NCBI RefSeq assembly: GCF_002214185.1
Contig: NZ_CP022161.1
Span: 5,897,486-5,961,485, forward strand
Direction of reading: 5' to 3'
From: Streptomyces capitiformicae
GTDB taxonomy: Bacteria > Actinomycetota > Actinomycetes > Streptomycetales > Streptomycetaceae
DNA length: 64,000 bases
The position numbers and the translations under genes were made by a program. Under the pieces are notes generated by a model, which saw nothing but the letters and a program-made list of their open reading frames with translations, made no database searches and was not told the DNA's origin. The stretch's first letter is position 1. Every line of letters begins with the position of its first letter. Below are positions 60,886 through 64,000 of the stretch, one piece after another.

Positions 60886-62214
60886 CTAGAAGAAGTCCGC
60901 CCAGTCCTGGTCCCAGATCTGCTTCACGGCCAGGATCAGGAAGAGCAGGCCGGCGATCGCGAGCATCGCGTTGCTCACGAGGCCGTTGCGCCATTCCCTG
61001 GGTGTGCGGGAGGAGTTGAGGAGCCAGAGGAGGGTGCCGGCGAGGAAGGGGAGGAAGGCGGCGCCGAGGACGCCGTAGATGATGATCAGGCGGAAGGGCT
61101 GGCCCTGGAAGAGCAGGACGATGGGCGGGAAGGTCAGCCAGAGCAGGTACGCGCGGAAGGGCCAGGAGCGTTCGCGCTCGCCGGAGGCGACCTCCTCGCC
61201 CTTGACCTCGCTCTTCTTCCGGTAGCGCGCCACGAAGTCCGCGAACATCAGACTCACGCCGTGCCAGACGCCGATGAGCGAGGTGTACGAGGTGGCGAAG
61301 AAGCCGATGAGGAAGAACTTGGCGGTGGCCGAGCCGTACTCGTCCGCCAGGATGTCGCCGAGCTGGATCAGGCCCTTGTCGCCGCTGGCGATGGCGACGT
61401 TCGCGGAGTGCAGCAGCTCGGCGCCGACGAAGAGCATCGCGATCACGAAGATGCCGGTGGTGGCGTACGCGACCCGGTTGTCGAGCCGCATGATCTTCAT
61501 CCAGCCGGTGTCCGTCCAGCCCTTGGCGTTGACCCAGTAGCCGTACGCGGCCAGCGTGATCGTGCCGCCGACGCCGCCGATCAGGCCGAGGGTGTTGAGG
61601 ATCGAGTCCTCCTCGTCGGGCAGGACGGGCAACAGCCCTGCCACCGCGTCCGCGAGGTTGGGCGTGACGCGGATCGCGAGATAGACGGTCACCACGAACA
61701 TGACGCCCACGAGGACCGTCATGACCTTCTCGAAGACCGCGTACTTGTTGAACCAGACGAAGACCAGACCGGACAGTCCGCACAGGACCGCCCACCACTT
61801 GAGGTCCATGACGTCCGGGAACAGCGCCTGGAGCGGCAGGGCGCTGGACGACATCGCGGCCGCGCCGTACACGAAGCCCCAGATCACGACGTAGACGACG
61901 AAGAACCACGTCGTCCAGCGGCCGAGGCTCGCCCAGCCGTCGAAGAGGGTGCGGCCGGTGGACAGGTGCCAGCGGCCGGCCGCCTCGGCGAGGGAGATCT
62001 TGACGAGACAGCCGATGACGGCCGCCCACAGCAGGGTGTAGCCGAAGTTGCTGCCCGCGATCAGGGTCGCGACCAGATCGCCGGCGCCGACGCCGGTCGC
62101 GGCGACGACGATGCCGGGGCCGATGTACTTCCAACTGGACTTGCGGGGCGCCGAAGTGGCCTTCCCGGAACCGGTGCCGGAGCCGGTGGCTGTGTTGTCC
62201 GTGGTGTCCGCCAT
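60886..62214 (-). CDS. Nramp family divalent metal transporter
   Basis: 442 residues from ATG 62214. About 11 membrane segments. YIGPGIVVAATGVGAGDLVA replaces the canonical DPGN metal motif in TM1 (GVGAGD), as in the Nramp-related actinobacterial branch; so metal specificity may differ. Other features: GVGGTITLAAYGYWVNAKGW. Cytosolic basic loop RYRKKSEVKGEE. Convergent with the sigma-partner gene. Confidence 0.88.
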   Translation of the reverse strand: MADTTDNTATGSGTGSGKATSAPRKSSWKYIGPGIVVAATGVGAGDLVATLIAGSNFGYTLLWAAVIGCLVKISLAEAAGRWHLSTGRTLFDGWASLGRWTTWFFVVYVVIWGFVYGAAAMSSSALPLQALFPDVMDLKWWAVLCGLSGLVFVWFNKYAVFEKVMTVLVGVMFVVTVYLAIRVTPNLADAVAGLLPVLPDEEDSILNTLGLIGGVGGTITLAAYGYWVNAKGWTDTGWMKIMRLDNRVAYATTGIFVIAMLFVGAELLHSANVAIASGDKGLIQLGDILADEYGSATAKFFLIGFFATSYTSLIGVWHGVSLMFADFVARYRKKSEVKGEEVASGERERSWPFRAYLLWLTFPPIVLLFQGQPFRLIIIYGVLGAAFLPFLAGTLLWLLNSSRTPREWRNGLVSNAMLAIAGLLFLILAVKQIWDQDWADFF

Positions 62215-62447
62215 GCGGATCAAGAAAGCGTAAAGACGGGGTGGGCACAAGAGGGCGTGCGGTGAAGGAAAACGGCGGTGATCTTGATGATTCCGGAACG
62301 GTGCCCGCAATCGCCCCGCACGTGGTCGATGATGGCCGTACCACTGGTTCGGGACGGGTCGGGCCCCGGCGGCTGGGCGTGCCGCCGGGGCCCTGGCTGT
62401 TCGTTCCGGGGCGGCCAAGAGGAGTGCGGCTCTCCGGAACTCGCGGG

Positions 62448-62927
62448 CTACTTCGGCTGTCGCCGACCACAGCCGTCGGACCCACACGTGCCGAGCTCGA
62501 ACCACACGGTCTTGCCCGGCCCGTCCTGATGGCAGCCCCAGCGCCCGGCGAGCGCCTCCACCAGGAACATCCCCCTGCCGCTCTCCGATATCTCCGTGGC
62601 CCGGCGCACCCGCGGTGGGCGGCCGTCGGCGTCCGACACCTCGCATCGCAGTACGCCGTGGGACGCCGACAGAGTCAGCTTCAGCCGACTCTCGGCGTGC
62701 ACCAGGGCGTTGGTGACGAGTTCGCTCACCAAGAGTTCCGCCGTCTCGGTCTGGTCGAGGAGACCCCACCCCTCCAACTGCCTGCGTACCGCCGCACGCG
62801 CTTCCGCGGCGGCGGTGGGACGGGGGTCGTACTCGACGCTCAAGTGGCCCGCACCCATGGGCGGTTGCGGGTACGAGGCGAAATGGGGGCCGGAATCCGG
62901 AAGGAGTCCCCCGGAGAGTTGCAGCAT
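62448..62927 (-). CDS. RsbW-like ATP-binding protein (anti-sigma kinase fold)
   Basis: 159 residues from ATG 62927 (a downstream ATG at about 62858 also fits). HATPase motifs: TAELLVSELVTNALVHAESR (N box), CEVSDADGRPPRVR (G1), ESGRGMFLVEALAGRWG (G2), KTVWFEL end. Streptomycetes have dozens of such orphan domains controlling sigma factors or anti-anti-sigma factors. No partner adjacent. Confidence 0.92.
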   Translation of the reverse strand: MLQLSGGLLPDSGPHFASYPQPPMGAGHLSVEYDPRPTAAAEARAAVRRQLEGWGLLDQTETAELLVSELVTNALVHAESRLKLTLSASHGVLRCEVSDADGRPPRVRRATEISESGRGMFLVEALAGRWGCHQDGPGKTVWFELGTCGSDGCGRRQPK

Positions 62928-63159
62928 GCATCCAGAGTTGCCCGGCCGGGAGCACCGCACACGGGGAGGAATACCTGATTCCCGGGGTGCATATACCTGT
63001 TTTCCGCCCGGGTACGTCCGTAAATGGTGGAGTAAGAGGTTGATAGGAGGGGTTCACACCTGCGGGTGCACTTTCGCGGTGAGGCTTGCGGAGAGGGCCG
63101 AGGTGCGTACACGGCGCGGCTCGCCGCCATCGGACCCTCCGCTCTCAACCCCCACCGTT

Positions 63160-63202
63160 TTCCGGCCCGTTCCGGCCCGTTCCGGCCCGTTCCGGCCACG
63201 CG
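63160..63202 (+). repeat. 10-bp tandem repeat before the carboxypeptidase gene
   Basis: TTCCGGCCCG repeated about four times. A TTGACC at about 63229, with CACCAT 17 bp later, may be the promoter of the following gene. Confidence 0.7.
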
Positions 63203-63395
63203 GACCCGGCATGAGCGATTCCCACTCTTGACCTGGTCATGCCAGAGCCGCACCATGAGCGCCACACCCGCACCAGGGCCCGCCGGACACCCCACGGGTC
63301 ACCGGCAGGTCCGAGGCACGTCGCAAGGATCCACCCCCCGCTCCACTCCCCCACTTCCGGAGACCCCGGAATCCCTGGAGAAAATAGGAGACTTC

Positions 63396-64000
63396 ATGCG
63401 ACTCCGCATACGCGGCAGGGCGGCGACGCCCGGCGGCGCGAGCAAGAGATCAGGGCGCCGGGCGGCCGCCCTCGCCACACTGCTGGCGATGGCCCTGGCG
63501 GCCCCGATCGCCGCGACCACCACGGACGCGACGGCGACCAGCGCCGAACGACCGAAGGCCTCGGCGGACGACATCCGCCAGTACGAGGTCCACATGCACT
63601 CGGACAGCAAGTCCCGTACGGCGCTCCAGAAGTCCGGTGTGACGGTGGACGACGCCGACGACCACTCGGTCTTCATCTCCGGCCGCGCGGACCAGATCAA
63701 GAAGCTGAAGCAACAGGGCTACGAGGTCACGCCCCTCGGCGCGGTCCCCGACCGGTCGAACGGCGAGGACGACGTACGGCTCTTCGACTTCCCGTCCGCC
63801 GACTCCCGGTACCACAACTACGCGGAGATGACGAACGAGATCAACTCCGTTGTCGCGGCGAACAGTTCCATCGCCAGCCAGCGGGTCATCGGCACCTCGT
63901 ACCAGGGCCGGAACATCGTCGCCATCAAGATCAGCGACAACGTCGGCACCGACGAGGCCGAGCCCGAGGTGCTGTTCACCCACCACCAGCACGCCCGTGA
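63396..64000 (+). CDS. Secreted M14-family zinc carboxypeptidase, 5' part
   Basis: 201 residues before the window ends. ATG 63396 has GGAG upstream. Signal peptide ([20 protein letters not shown]), a propeptide-like domain ([40 protein letters not shown]), then the start of the M14 catalytic domain: [40 protein letters not shown] and [10 protein letters not shown] at the edge, where HxxE zinc ligands begin. Carboxypeptidase A/T-like exported enzyme. Confidence 0.92.
   Translation, partial: MRLRIRGRAATPGGASKRSGRRAAALATLLAMALAAPIAATTTDATATSAERPKASADDIRQYEVHMHSDSKSRTALQKSGVTVDDADDHSVFISGRADQIKKLKQQGYEVTPLGAVPDRSNGEDDVRLFDFPSADSRYHNYAEMTNEINSVVAANSSIASQRVIGTSYQGRNIVAIKISDNVGTDEAEPEVLFTHHQHAR

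Overview
The window is a 64-kb piece of a Streptomyces (or very close actinomycete) chromosome. It shows very high GC with third-position G/C bias, frequent GTG starts, rare TTA leucine codons, a WhiB-family regulator, SigE-family sigma factor, SpoIIE-type phosphatase, DUF1707 and DUF6542 proteins, and a Gram-positive Tad/Flp pilus locus. From memory, the block ppgK-ispH-xseA-xseB-nitroreductase-DUF4245-glpX-wbl-DUF1707-fumarases-DUF402-SpoIIE-PBP follows the gene order of the Streptomyces coelicolor core around SCO5059 to SCO5039. No database search was run.

Layout. 1-4.7 kb is accessory and partly decayed: a frameshifted phosphopantetheinyl transferase, a DHA2 drug-efflux pump with a near-perfect SoxR-type promoter and a TTA codon, an FMN reductase, then a fused scar of a second MFS gene and an actinobacterial integrase-associated gene next to integrase-arm-like repeats. 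4.7-16.3 kb is conserved housekeeping: ychF, DUF6542, polyphosphate glucokinase, ispH, xseAB, malonic semialdehyde reductase-like nitroreductase, DUF4245, glpX, wbl, DUF1707, class I fumarase. 16.5-18.6 kb is a small accessory island (secreted protein, orphan LuxR regulator with a TTA codon) lying between the class I fumarase and class II fumarase (fumC). 20.3-31.7 kb carries DUF402, a GAF/SpoIIE/HATPase phosphatase, a class A PBP, a PadR-ABC-FtsX efflux operon, an orphan ahpD and a methyltransferase. 31.7-33.3 kb holds an AlkZ-like pseudogene, a probable 6C small RNA and a duplicated promoter-like 40-mer before the isoprenyl transferase gene. 33.3-38.9 kb: isoprenyl transferase, PIN-PhoH, secreted lytic transglycosylase, AI-2E transporter, DHFR-like protein. 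39-42.6 kb: ArsR/DUF5937 regulator with an MFS pump, and a dead RelE/Xre toxin-antitoxin pair.

42.7-55.3 kb is a single minus-strand Tad/Flp pilus gene cluster: zinc-ribbon protein, a 52-aa repeat ORF, CpaB/SAF, a 99-aa repeat ORF, a TadZ(CpaE)-TadE fusion, a TadE with an N-terminal 19-aa repeat domain, TadA ATPase, a 61-aa His/Pro repeat ORF, TadB, TadC, histidine kinase, LuxR response regulator, Flp pilin, TadG-like protein, lipoprotein and OmpA-domain protein. Most junctions are ATGA/GTGA/TGATG overlaps. The small repeat ORFs at the junctions are the most unusual structure of the window.

55.3-58.1 kb is a graveyard (DUF1266, PQQ-repeat, TnsA-like and TnpB remnants) around an intact TTA-containing secreted ricin-type lectin. 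58.2-64 kb has a proline-rich protein, a SigE-family sigma factor with its probable membrane partner, an Nramp transporter, an anti-sigma-like ATP-binding protein and the 5' part of a secreted M14 carboxypeptidase that runs off the window.
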